13,406 bases of DNA from an uncultured Clostridia bacterium (GTDB lineage Bacteria > Bacillota > Clostridia > TANB77 > CAG-508), in NCBI GenBank assembly GCA_948875265.1, contig CAQRYF010000047.1, positions 1 to 13,406 of the forward strand. Direction: 5' to 3'. Under the pieces are notes generated by a model. That model was given only the letters and a program-made list of their open reading frames with translations, ran no database searches and was not told the origin of the DNA. The position numbers were made by a program, and so were the translations under genes. Every line of letters starts with the position of its first letter. Positions within the stretch are counted from its first letter, which is position 1. Of the stretch, positions 1 through 6,922 are shown piece after piece.

Positions 1-527
1 ATAAAAGGAACAGTTATCATTTAATAGCACATATGAAATTTGAAGAGACAAAAGAAAAAGAATATATAGATTTAGGATATGAAAAAGAAGATGAGATAGT
101 AACAGATGATTTAGAAATGCATTTTATAGAACTTCCAAAGTTTAAAAAGAAAAATCCAGGAGTAGCAACAAAACTAGAACAATGGTTATGGATGTTAATA
201 GGGGAGGAGGAGAAAGTAAAAATGGCTGAAAAAGAAAATAAAGAAATAGAAAAAGTAGTGGAAGAATTAGATGAAATAAGTCTAGATGAAAAAGAAAGAG
301 AATTATATGAAGCAAGACAAAGAGCCATATTTGAATATAATTATACAATGTATACAGCAGAAAAAAGAGGCAAAGAGAAAGGAAAAGAAGAAGGCAAAAT
401 AGAGGGGAAAAAAGAAAAGCAGATAGAAATAGCAAAGAAATTACTAAAGAGAGGAATGAAAATAGAAGAAATATCGGAAATAACTGAGCTTACAAAAGAA
501 GAATTAATAAAAATTAATAAGAAATAA
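1..527 (+). CDS. Rpn/PD-(D/E)XK nuclease family transposase, C-terminal part (5' truncated by window edge)
   Basis: The reading frame is open to the left edge (first full codon at 3), so the ATG at 33 is internal and the true start lies outside the window. Visible are the family's conserved linker (TDDLEMHFIELPKF, just before a lysine run) and a long charged, coiled tail that contains the GKEEGKIEGKKEKQIEIAKKLL segment and a final IEEISEITELTKEEL helix. This tail is typical of the Rpn (recombination-promoting nuclease) / PF12784 group, which are putative transposase-like nucleases. The N-terminal nuclease core with the catalytic residues is not in the window, so activity cannot be judged. Such genes occur in many copies in clostridial genomes and mark mobile or recombining DNA. 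The family call rests on the C-terminal pattern only. Confidence 0.75.
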   Translation, partial: KRNSYHLIAHMKFEETKEKEYIDLGYEKEDEIVTDDLEMHFIELPKFKKKNPGVATKLEQWLWMLIGEEEKVKMAEKENKEIEKVVEELDEISLDEKERELYEARQRAIFEYNYTMYTAEKRGKEKGKEEGKIEGKKEKQIEIAKKLLKRGMKIEEISEITELTKEELIKINKK

Positions 528-533
528 TAAAAG

Positions 534-600
534 AAAAAATGTTCGTAAAAAGTATTGACAATTTAAAAAAAAGAGGATACAATAAGAGCGAACATTTTTT
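534..600. repeat. Perfect 12-bp inverted repeat framing the recN promoter (possible LexA/SOS operator halves)
   Basis: AAAAAATGTTCG at 534-545 is the exact reverse complement of CGAACATTTTTT at 589-600; 43 bases separate them. The -35 and -10 boxes of recN lie between the arms, and the predicted transcript start falls in the right arm. Each arm carries one good half (ATGTTCG or CGAACAT) of the Gram-positive LexA/DinR box CGAAC-N4-GTTCG, with a poor partner half. Control by LexA is an inference: recN is an SOS gene in several bacteria. The long loop and the promoter inside argue against a simple terminator of the upstream gene. Confidence 0.5.
555..583 (+). promoter_or_regulatory. sigma-A promoter of recN
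   Basis: A perfect -35 TTGACA (555-560) and a near-consensus -10 TACAAT (578-583) are spaced by exactly 17 bp. Transcription should start near 590, about 40 bases before the recN ATG, leaving room for the GGAGGT ribosome binding site at 618-623. Confidence 0.85.
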
Positions 601-629
601 TAGTGTAAATTTTTCTTGGAGGTATTAAT

Positions 630-2261
630 ATGATAACAACATTACATATAAAAAACATAGGAATAATAGAAGATTTAAGTATAGATTTTAATAAAGGTTT
701 AAATGTATTAACAGGAGAAACTGGAGCAGGAAAAACATTAATAATAGATTCTTTACAAGTAATATCAGGTGGTAGATTTTCAAAAGAAATGATTAGAAAA
801 GGGGAGACAAATTCCTTTGTTGAACTATGTATGTATGATCCTTTTAATGATAATTCGATGGACGGAAATATTATCGTTTCAAGAGAAATTAGTTCAAATG
901 GAAGAAATATGTGTAAAATAAATGGAAGAATGGTAACAGTGTCAGAGTTAAAAGAATTTATGTCTCAATTTATTGAAATACATGGACAAAATGATAATCA
1001 AAATTTGCTAGACAGTAAATTACATTTAGAATATTTAGATGGATTTGTTGGAAATGAAATACTAAGTAGAAAAGAACAATATCTAGAATTATATAAAGAA
1101 TATAATAGGATAAAACAAGAGCTAAAAGCTAACTTTGGAGATGAAAAAGAAAGACAAAGAAAATTAGATTTATTAGAATATCAGGTTAATGAAATAGAAG
1201 AAGCAGATTTAAAAATAAATGAAGAAATAGATTTAGAAGAAAAAAGAAAAATAATATTAAATTCAGAAAAAATATCAGAAAATTTGTCAGAAGCAGATAA
1301 CCTAATATCAGAAAATAGTATAGATAGTATAAGTATGGCAATTAGATCTTTAGAAAAAATTGAAAATATAGATAATAAATATGAAAAAGTATCAAGTGAT
1401 TTAAAGAATATTTATTATGAAATACAGGAACTTTCTAGGGATATTAGTGGATATAAAAATGATGTATATTTTGATGAAGAAGAAAGAGACTATGTGGAAG
1501 AAAGATTAGATTTAATTTATTCATTAAAAAGAAAATATGGAAATAATATAGAGGAAATTTTAAAATATAAAGAGAAGATAAAAATTGAAATTGAGCATAT
1601 AGAAAATCTTGATGAATATAATAATAAGTTAAAAATGAAATTAAAAGAAATAGAAGAGAAAATGCAGATATTGGCAGAAAAAATGCATATAGTAAGGAGT
1701 GAAAAAGCTAAATTACTAAGTGATGAGATAAATACTGAATTAGAAGAATTAGAAATGAAAAATGCAAAAATAAATATACATGTTGACTTTTTAGAAAATG
1801 AATATTTAAATACAGGAAAAGATATAGTGACATTTTATATTACAACAAATTTAGGAGAAGATGAAAAAGAATTATCTAAGATAGCATCAGGAGGAGAAAT
1901 GTCAAGAACAATGCTTGCTATAAAAAAAGTTTTAGCAGATTCAGATAAAACACCAGTACTTATATTTGATGAAATTGATACAGGAATAAGTGGTAAAGCT
2001 GCTAATTCTGTTGCAAAGAAATTAAAAAGTATAGCAAATAACCATCAAGTAATGTGTATATCACATTTACCAAATATAGCAGCAAATGCTGATTACAATT
2101 ATTTTATAAGTAAAAAAACAAATAAAGAAAGAACAAGTACACAAATAAGGCTATTAGAAGAAAAAGAGGTCATAGAAGAAATTGCAAGAATTTCTTCAGG
2201 AGAAGTAAATGAAATAACTTTAAAATATGCAACTGAATTAAGAAACAAAAAGGCATCATAA
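630..2261 (+). CDS. recN: DNA repair protein RecN (SMC-like ATPase)
   Basis: RecN is an SMC-like ATPase that gathers and holds DNA ends during recombinational repair of double-strand breaks in the cytoplasm. The 543-residue product has a Walker A GETGAGKT at 29-36, the conserved IEIHGQNDNQNLLD block near 115-128, a long charged coiled-coil middle (about 150-390), an ABC-type signature SGGEMSR at 420-426, and a Walker B LIFDEIDTG around 444-452. The length is close to the usual 550-570, so the gene looks intact. The start is fixed by GGAGGT 7 bases upstream of the ATG. It is a single-gene unit: a strong promoter lies directly upstream and a terminator follows 6 bases after the stop. In many clostridia recN follows argR and the dxs-tlyA-nadK cluster; here argR, tlyA and nadK are absent next to it, although dxs is 7.6 kb downstream. 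Confidence 0.96.
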   Translation: MITTLHIKNIGIIEDLSIDFNKGLNVLTGETGAGKTLIIDSLQVISGGRFSKEMIRKGETNSFVELCMYDPFNDNSMDGNIIVSREISSNGRNMCKINGRMVTVSELKEFMSQFIEIHGQNDNQNLLDSKLHLEYLDGFVGNEILSRKEQYLELYKEYNRIKQELKANFGDEKERQRKLDLLEYQVNEIEEADLKINEEIDLEEKRKIILNSEKISENLSEADNLISENSIDSISMAIRSLEKIENIDNKYEKVSSDLKNIYYEIQELSRDISGYKNDVYFDEEERDYVEERLDLIYSLKRKYGNNIEEILKYKEKIKIEIEHIENLDEYNNKLKMKLKEIEEKMQILAEKMHIVRSEKAKLLSDEINTELEELEMKNAKINIHVDFLENEYLNTGKDIVTFYITTNLGEDEKELSKIASGGEMSRTMLAIKKVLADSDKTPVLIFDEIDTGISGKAANSVAKKLKSIANNHQVMCISHLPNIAANADYNYFISKKTNKERTSTQIRLLEEKEVIEEIARISSGEVNEITLKYATELRNKKAS

Positions 2262-2267
2262 AATAAT

Positions 2268-2301
2268 AAAAGGTATCTTCAGATAATGAGGGTACTTTTT
2301 T
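2268..2301 (+). terminator. Rho-independent terminator of recN
   Basis: Left arm 2268-2281 (AAAAGGTATCTTCA) pairs with 2287-2300 (TGAGGGTACTTTTT) over 14 positions, three of them G-U, around a GATAA loop. The right arm itself ends in the U-run. The A-run on the left would also let it work weakly on the opposite strand. Confidence 0.8.
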
Positions 2302-2303
2302 AG

Positions 2304-2331
2304 TTGTATAAATATGGAAAAAATGTATACA
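2304..2331 (+). promoter_or_regulatory. Possible eno promoter
   Basis: TTGTAT (2304-2309) and TATACA (2326-2331) are separated by 16 bp, between the recN terminator and the eno ribosome binding site AAGGAGGAG (2349-2355). The match is modest and a second AT-rich hexamer (TATAAA, 2333-2338) could serve instead. A promoter is expected here because the recN terminator precedes it. Confidence 0.4.
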
Positions 2332-2361
2332 CTATAAAGGTAGAGAAAAGGAGGAGAAAAA

Positions 2362-3627
2362 ATGAAAGACTGTTTAGAAATTGAGAGTATAAAAGCATTA
2401 GAAATATTGGATTCTAGAGGAAATCCAACCTTACAAGTAGAAGTAGTAACAGAAGGAGGATTTTGTGGAGTAGCATCTGTACCATCAGGAGCGTCAACTG
2501 GAAGTTTTGAAGCTGTTGAATTACGTGATGGTGATAAATCAAGATATATGGGAAAAGGAGTTCAAAAAGCAGTTGAAAATGTAAATAAAAAAATAGGAAA
2601 AAAGATAATTGGTATGAATATATATGAACAAAGAAAAATAGATACAGAACTTGTTAAATTAGATGACACACCAAATAAATCTAATTTAGGAGCTAATGCG
2701 ACTTTAGGAGTATCATTAGCATGTGCAAAAGCAGCAGCTAATTCTCTTGGGATGGAATTATATAATTATATTGGAGGAATAAATTCAAAAGAATTACCAA
2801 TTCCAATGATGAATATATTAAATGGAGGAAAACATTCGGGAAATAATGTTAATATACAAGAATTTATGATTATGCCAATAGGAGAGATAACTTTTAGTGA
2901 AAGATTAAAAAGAGGAGTTGAAATATATCATACTTTAAAAAAAGTATTAAAAGAAAAAGGTTATGATGTGGGTGTTGGAGATGAAGGTGGTTTTGCTCCT
3001 AATTTAGAAAACGAAGAAGAGGCATTAGAGGTTATCATAGAAGCAATAAAAAAGGCTGGATATGAACCAGGAAAGGATATAGTTTTAGCATTAGATGTAG
3101 CCAGCACAGAAATGTATGATGAAGCCCAAAAAATTGGAAAAGAAGGATATTATTTCTGGAAAACTAAACAATTAAAATCAAAAGAAGAAATGGTAGAATA
3201 TATAGAAAAACTTTGTAATAAATATCCTATAGCATCAGTAGAGGATGGGTTAGCAGAAGAGGATTGGGAAAGTTGGAAAGTATTAACTGAAAAACTAGGT
3301 AATAAAGTTCAGCTTGTTGGAGATGATTTATTTGTTACTAATTTAAAAAGATTAAGAAGAGGAATAGAAAAGAAAATAGCTAATGCAATTTTAGTTAAAC
3401 CTAATCAAATAGGAACATTAACAGAAACATTAGATACAATAAGAATGGCAAAAGAAAATGGATATAGAACAGTAATTTCTCATAGATCAGGGGAAACAGA
3501 AGATACAACAATTGCAGATATAGCAGTAGCAGTAAATGCAGGACAAATAAAAACAGGAGCACCATGCAGAACAGATAGAGTTGCTAAATATAATAGATTA
3601 TTATATATAGAAGATGAAATAATATAG
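2362..3627 (+). CDS. eno: Enolase (phosphopyruvate hydratase)
   Basis: Enolase converts 2-phosphoglycerate to phosphoenolpyruvate in glycolysis, as a cytoplasmic Mg-dependent dimer or octamer. The 421-residue product (family norm about 430) has the substrate loop SGASTG at 42-47, H158 in NGGKHSGNN, E167 in QEFM and the catalytic acid pair partner E208 in GDEGGF. Metal ligands are D245 (LALD), E294 (SVEDG) and D321 (VGDDLF). The catalytic base is K346 (LVKPNQIG), with SHRSGETEDTT around 373-383 and K397 in IKTGAPCRTDR. All key residues are present. Small departures from the common bacterial motifs (KHSGNN rather than EHADNN, LVKPNQ rather than LIKVNQ, GAPCRTDR rather than GSLCRSER) do not touch catalytic positions. 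The start is supported by AAGGAGGAG six bases upstream. It stands alone, ending at a long palindrome shared with the convergent next gene. Confidence 0.97.
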   Translation: MKDCLEIESIKALEILDSRGNPTLQVEVVTEGGFCGVASVPSGASTGSFEAVELRDGDKSRYMGKGVQKAVENVNKKIGKKIIGMNIYEQRKIDTELVKLDDTPNKSNLGANATLGVSLACAKAAANSLGMELYNYIGGINSKELPIPMMNILNGGKHSGNNVNIQEFMIMPIGEITFSERLKRGVEIYHTLKKVLKEKGYDVGVGDEGGFAPNLENEEEALEVIIEAIKKAGYEPGKDIVLALDVASTEMYDEAQKIGKEGYYFWKTKQLKSKEEMVEYIEKLCNKYPIASVEDGLAEEDWESWKVLTEKLGNKVQLVGDDLFVTNLKRLRRGIEKKIANAILVKPNQIGTLTETLDTIRMAKENGYRTVISHRSGETEDTTIADIAVAVNAGQIKTGAPCRTDRVAKYNRLLYIEDEII

Positions 3628-3638
3628 TAATATGTAAA

Positions 3639-3720
3639 AGAAACAGACTATTTTGTACTGAACCCAAAAAATGTCCAATTTTTTGGGTTCAGTACAAAAT
3701 AGTCTGTTTCTAAGTTTTTA
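3639..3720. terminator. 34-bp perfect palindrome, bidirectional terminator between convergent genes
   Basis: 3639-3672 is an exact inverted copy of 3678-3711, leaving a five-base loop (GTCCA). The right side is followed by AAGTTTTTATTATTTT, suitable for ending eno transcripts; on the other strand the hairpin is followed by CTTTTAC, so it can also end the - strand gene, whose stop codon is at 3721-3723. A stem of 34 perfect pairs is far longer than an ordinary terminator (see the inner IS-like element). Confidence 0.8.
3654..3696. repeat. Paired IS150-type terminal inverted repeat tips (miniature or relic element)
   Basis: The inner 43 bp start with TGTACTGAACCCAAAAAAT and, read on the - strand, again start with TGTACTGAACCCAAAAAATT followed by GGACA. 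This resembles the ends of the IS150 subgroup of the IS3 family as I recall them (TGTACTG.ACCC....TTGGAC). The tips face inward as in a complete element, but no transposase lies between them. The three bases outside are TTT and AAA, so there is no direct target duplication, and the palindrome goes on for 15 bp beyond the tips. The resemblance is from memory and not searched. Confidence 0.45.
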
Positions 3721-5055
3721 TTATTTTACTTTTTTATTAATAATTGTTAGTTTAGTTAATGAAAATATTGAAAGTCCAATTGCTAATATTCCAAAAGTAA
3801 TTAGCAAAGTGGTTATACCAGCTTTTGGTAATACTGCTGGTGGTTCAGTAAGTTTGATTTTTGGTGACACATCAGAAGTTTTAGCTTGTTGATTATCATT
3901 AAAATCAGTATAAGTAATATCTACTTTTTGATTTGTGTTTAATATTTTATTAACTATATTATTATCAAAATTTTCTTTTAATTTTAATTTATATTGAACA
4001 GTGGCAGTTTCTCCATTTGCTAACTCTGGAATAGTCCATGTGATTGAATTATTAGAAGTATCTACTTTTGCAGATATATTTCCTATATTTGCTTGAGAAA
4101 CATATGCAAATTCAAAGTTATTTATTATTTCAGCAGGGAAGTAATCAACAATTGTAATATTTTTATATGATTTACTTTCTGGTACTAATGAATTATAAAT
4201 ATCAGTTGTAATAGTTTCTTCAATTTTATCATCAGTTATATCATAAAATTTGCCAGCAGTTGGATTTTGTTCTGTTCCAAATACTTCTGAAATTATGGTA
4301 CCAAAGCTTTTTGTAGCACCATTAGGGATATTAGTTTTATTAGTTATTCCTGTTAACATTGTTATAATATTTACTTTATTAGTGCTAATATCTAGTAGTT
4401 GCTGTTTTGTTTTTTGAATTACTGTATCTGAATAATAATTTATGTCGTTAATAGCAACATTTGGAACACCATCAGTTAATACAATCATATATTTATTATT
4501 GTCAGTTTTAGTGAATTGTTGGCTCGCAAGCAGTAATCCTGCCTGTAAATCCGTTCGACTACCATTTGTTTGAATGTTAGATATTGCATTATTTAATGTA
4601 GTTGAATCAGAACTTAAAGCAGATTCAAGAGTAGCATCATCAATAGTTCCTTCACTTGGATAATTGGTAGAAAAGCTAACAATTCCAATTTTTAAATTAT
4701 CATTATCTTTTAAAAGATTAGATACTAAAGCTTTTGCTGATTCAAAAACTAAATCTTTTCTTGTTTTTCCAGAAATCTCAGTAGCCATACTATCAGAGTT
4801 ATCAATAACAAGCATTATTTCTCCAGTTGGTTTATTGGCAATTTCACCATTAGTAACTTGAAGTTGCAAAGTTACTTCTTTATTTGATAAATCCTTTGAA
4901 ATTAATTTTTTTTCAAACTTAGAATTTTCTCCTATTTCAATAGTACAAATAGGTTCTTCTACAACTTCCATTGTAACAGTACTGTAAGATGCAAAAGATA
5001 TATTTGCTAATAAAATTAGTAATAAAAATATTGTAATAAAAAATCTTTTCTTCAT
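3721..5055 (-). CDS. Secreted von Willebrand factor A domain protein with LPKAG sortase-type anchor
   Basis: A 444-residue surface protein. Residues 1-22 form a signal peptide (KKR, a run of hydrophobic residues, then ISFA with likely cleavage before SYS). A vWA domain (about 77-300) carries a complete metal-ion site: DNSDS at 85-89, T168 in GSRTDL and D195 in LTDG. Residues about 305-400 look like a beta-rich domain of the DUF11/isopeptide kind (TWTIPELANGETATVQYKL). The C-terminus has LPKAG at 409-413, a hydrophobic span and a KKVK tail, which is a cell-wall sorting signal close to LPxTG. A wall-anchored adhesion or pilus-tip-like protein is inferred; no ligand can be named. AAAGGAG lies 10 bases before the ATG (5066-5072). 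No sortase or pilin gene is nearby in the window. It is convergent with eno and divergent from the pheS operon. Confidence 0.85.
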   Translation of the reverse strand: MKKRFFITIFLLLILLANISFASYSTVTMEVVEEPICTIEIGENSKFEKKLISKDLSNKEVTLQLQVTNGEIANKPTGEIMLVIDNSDSMATEISGKTRKDLVFESAKALVSNLLKDNDNLKIGIVSFSTNYPSEGTIDDATLESALSSDSTTLNNAISNIQTNGSRTDLQAGLLLASQQFTKTDNNKYMIVLTDGVPNVAINDINYYSDTVIQKTKQQLLDISTNKVNIITMLTGITNKTNIPNGATKSFGTIISEVFGTEQNPTAGKFYDITDDKIEETITTDIYNSLVPESKSYKNITIVDYFPAEIINNFEFAYVSQANIGNISAKVDTSNNSITWTIPELANGETATVQYKLKLKENFDNNIVNKILNTNQKVDITYTDFNDNQQAKTSDVSPKIKLTEPPAVLPKAGITTLLITFGILAIGLSIFSLTKLTIINKKVK

Positions 5056-5097
5056 AATTATAAATCTCCTTTGTATATTAGTGTTTACATATTATAT

Positions 5098-5125
5098 ATT
5101 TTAACACATTTACGAAAAAATACAA
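5098..5125 (-). promoter_or_regulatory. Promoter of the vWA surface protein gene
   Basis: On the - strand, TTGTAT (5125-5120) and TAAAAT (5103-5098) are separated by 16 bp. The start of transcription would fall near 5091, about 35 bases before the ATG, leaving the ribosome binding site intact. Confidence 0.6.
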
Positions 5126-5128
5126 CGT

Positions 5129-5150
5129 TTTTTGGATAAATATTCAAAAA
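5129..5150. promoter_or_regulatory. 22-bp palindrome between divergent promoters (candidate operator)
   Basis: TTTTTGGATAA (5129-5139) and ATATTCAAAAA (5140-5150) form an inverted repeat with 10 of 11 complementary positions (exception G5135/T5144). It lies exactly between the two -35 boxes, 3 bases from each (5120-5125 on -, 5154-5159 on +). The position suits a dimeric regulator acting on the vWA gene, the Phe operon or both. The regulator is unknown, and AT-rich DNA makes such palindromes more likely by chance. Confidence 0.4.
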
Positions 5151-5153
5151 CTC

Positions 5154-5182
5154 TTGAAAAAACATAAAAAATATGGTAAAAT
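5154..5182 (+). promoter_or_regulatory. Promoter of the Phe T-box operon
   Basis: TTGAAA (5154-5159) and TAAAAT (5177-5182) with an exact 17-bp spacer. The predicted transcript start is near 5189, just ahead of the T-box stem I, which begins at about 5210. Confidence 0.8.
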
Positions 5183-5188
5183 ATTACT

Positions 5189-5443
5189 TGTCAAAAACAA
5201 AAGCCAATTAAAAAGCAAAGTATATATATTACAGAAATATTAATAGAGAAAATGGTCATAGGCTGGAAACCATCAATATTTAGTATATAGAAATTTCACT
5301 TTTTAGGTCTTTTCCTGAAAATACACAGTAGGGGGAAGCGGTTGAACCGTTAAAACTTGTAAAGAGGTTAGTAAAAACTAATAAAATTAGGTGGTACCAC
5401 GGAATATGCCATTTCGTCCTATGAAGGATAGAAATGGTTTTTT
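5189..5443 (+). ncRNA. T-box leader, tRNA-Phe specific (UUC specifier)
   Basis: The leader binds tRNA-Phe and ends transcription when the tRNA is charged. Stem I closes by AAAAAG (5210-5215) with CTTTTT (5299-5304). The specifier loop has AGTA (5219-5222) on the 5' side and GAAA (5290-5293) on the 3' side. It is followed by the codon TTC (5295-5297) and the usual purine A5298, so the tRNA read is Phe (anticodon GAA). The distal stem includes ATGG...CCAT near 5252-5270. The conserved T-box AGGTGGTACCACGG is at 5389-5402; its TGGT bulge (5392-5395) pairs with the ACCA end of an uncharged tRNA with discriminator A. A terminator follows. The genes downstream, pheS and pheT, agree with the predicted amino acid. 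Confidence 0.95.
5409..5443 (+). terminator. Regulated terminator of the T-box
   Basis: CCATTTC (5409-5415) pairs with GAAATGG (5431-5437), and inside this TCCT (5417-5420) pairs with AGGA (5425-5428), followed by six T (5438-5443). It competes with the antiterminator that includes the T-box sequence at 5389-5402. Confidence 0.9.
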
Positions 5444-5500
5444 GTTGGGGAAATATTTAAATTAAATTTTAAATTAAATTTAATAAAGGATGTGCAAATT

Positions 5501-5806
5501 GTGAATAGAAGTAAATGTTTGGAATATTATTTAGATTCTAAATTATATGGTAGTAAAGAAATACAGGATAGTATTGAGAAAACCAAAAAAGAATTTTTAA
5601 ATAAAAATGTTTATGTAGATATTTATTTAAATGATTTTGGAATGTATGTAGTTACATTTTATTTTGAGAATAAGAATAATTATTTTAATAAGATAAAATT
5701 CAAATTTAAAAAAAGAAATAAAAGTAAGGCAAAGATAAGATTAGAGAAATACTATGGTAATAATTACGGTCAATATAAGACTACTGGTATATATAAACCG
5801 TATTAA
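5501..5806 (+). CDS. Small hypothetical protein, first gene of the Phe T-box operon (orfA)
   Basis: I do not recognise this family. The 101-residue product is basic and very rich in aromatic residues (14 Tyr and 7 Phe), with a cluster around 46-70 (NDFGMYVVTFYFENKNNYF) followed by a Lys/Arg-rich stretch. No signal peptide or membrane span is evident; the first two thirds read like helix followed by beta strands. GTG at 5501 is preferred because AAAGGA (5485-5490) is 10 bases upstream; the in-frame GTG at 5492 would sit directly on that site. It is the first reading frame after the T-box terminator, so its expression should follow tRNA-Phe charging. It might be a regulatory leader frame, a small conserved neighbour, or a passenger gene. 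Confidence 0.6.
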   Translation: MNRSKCLEYYLDSKLYGSKEIQDSIEKTKKEFLNKNVYVDIYLNDFGMYVVTFYFENKNNYFNKIKFKFKKRNKSKAKIRLEKYYGNNYGQYKTTGIYKPY

Positions 5807-5857
5807 ATAGAAATAATAAAGGAACAAAAGGAAAGTTAATTGAGCCCTTATTAAAAG

Positions 5858-5886
5858 AGGGACAGAAAGAACGTCCCCTTGTCCCT
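5858..5886 (+). repeat. REP-like hairpin repeat, copy 1 (before pheS)
   Basis: AGGGACA (5858-5864) pairs with TGTCCCT (5880-5886), and an inner GTCCC (5873-5877) can pair with the same GGGAC. A further upstream CCCTT (5846-5850) can pair with GAGGG (5857-5861). Over 27 bases (5859-5885) it matches copy 2 (7390-7416) at 24 positions. It ends five bases before the pheS ribosome binding site. Confidence 0.75.
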
Positions 5887-5902
5887 GGAAAAGGAGTTAA
5901 AG

Positions 5903-6922
5903 ATGAAAGAAGAAATTGCAAAAATCAAAGAAAATTCAACAACAGAGATTGCAAATTGTGGAGATATTAAGGCTTTAAGTGATTTAAAGGTAAAGTATTT
6001 AGGAAAAAAAGGAGAGTTAACTTTAGTTTTAAGAGGGATGGGAAAGCTTTCTCCAGAAGAAAGACCTGTAATTGGAAGTTTAGTTAATCAAGTAAGAGAT
6101 GAGTTGGATATTATAATTCAAAAAAAGGAAAAAGAATTAAAAAGGCAGGAACTATTAAAAAAGTTAGAAACTGAAAATATAGATGTAACAGAACCAAGCA
6201 AAAAGATAACTTTAGGTTCACTTCATCCAATTACTCAAATAATAAATGAAGTAGAAGAAATATTTTTAGGAATGGGATATAAAATAGCTGATGGTCCAGA
6301 GGTTGAAAAAGCTATATATAATTTTGATAAACTAAATACGCCACCAGACCATCCAGCAAGAGACATACAAGATACATTTTATATAACAGATGATATAGTA
6401 TTAAGAAGTCAAACTTCACCAGTTCAGGCAAGAGTCATGGAAGAACAAAAACCACCAATAAAAATAATCTGTCCGGGTGCAGTTTATCGTTCAGATAGTG
6501 TGGACGCAACGCATTCACCAGTATTCCATCAAATAGAAGGTTTAGTAATTGATAAAAACATATCTATGACAGATTTAAAAGGAACATTAGAAATGTTTGC
6601 TAAAAAATGCTTAGGAGAAAATACAAAAATAAGATTTAGACCACATCATTTCCCATTTACAGAACCAAGCGCAGAAGCAGATGTATCATGTTTTGTATGT
6701 GGAGGAAAAGGATGTAGAGTATGCAAACAGGAAGGATGGATAGAACTTTTAGGATGTGGAATGGTTCATCCAAACGTATTAAAAAACTGTGGAATTAATC
6801 CAGAAGAATATTCAGGATTTGCCTTTGGATTTGGAGTAGAAAGAATAGCAATGGCAAAATTTGGAATAGAAGACATGAGACTATTATTTGAAAATGATGC
6901 AAGATTTCTAAAACAATTTTAG
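5903..6922 (+). CDS. pheS: Phenylalanyl-tRNA synthetase alpha subunit
   Basis: PheS holds the catalytic class II site of the (alpha-beta)2 enzyme that attaches phenylalanine to tRNA-Phe in the cytoplasm. The 339 residues match the usual length. An N-terminal coiled coil (about 1-85) is followed by the class II core: HPITQIINEVEEIF near 105-120, motif 2 at about 192-215 (GAVYRSDSVDATHSPVFHQIEG), and motif 3 at about 304-339 (FAFGFGVERIAM, ending in ENDARFLKQF). The cysteine-rich CFVCGGKGCRVCK insert near 268-280 is common in Firmicute PheS. ATG 5903 is chosen because AAGGAG (5891-5896) is 6 bases upstream; the in-frame TTG at 5879 lies inside the repeat and before that site. Expression is set by the Phe T-box. 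Unusually, pheT does not follow directly: orfB and two repeat copies intervene. Confidence 0.97.
   Translation: MKEEIAKIKENSTTEIANCGDIKALSDLKVKYLGKKGELTLVLRGMGKLSPEERPVIGSLVNQVRDELDIIIQKKEKELKRQELLKKLETENIDVTEPSKKITLGSLHPITQIINEVEEIFLGMGYKIADGPEVEKAIYNFDKLNTPPDHPARDIQDTFYITDDIVLRSQTSPVQARVMEEQKPPIKIICPGAVYRSDSVDATHSPVFHQIEGLVIDKNISMTDLKGTLEMFAKKCLGENTKIRFRPHHFPFTEPSAEADVSCFVCGGKGCRVCKQEGWIELLGCGMVHPNVLKNCGINPEEYSGFAFGFGVERIAMAKFGIEDMRLLFENDARFLKQF

Noticed and set aside
33..35. ATG at 33 as the start of the Rpn-family gene
   Set aside because: The frame is open back to the window edge and the upstream residues continue the family pattern, with no ribosome binding site before 33; the gene is 5' truncated by the window.
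3671..3892. A 73-codon + strand frame across the eno palindrome and the vWA 3' end
   Set aside because: It runs through the terminator hairpin and antisense to the vWA anchor region; no ribosome binding site or recognisable protein.
5879..5881. TTG at 5879 as the start of pheS
   Set aside because: It falls within the hairpin repeat and ahead of the ribosome binding site AAGGAG (5891-5896), which properly serves ATG 5903; the 339-residue length then fits the family.
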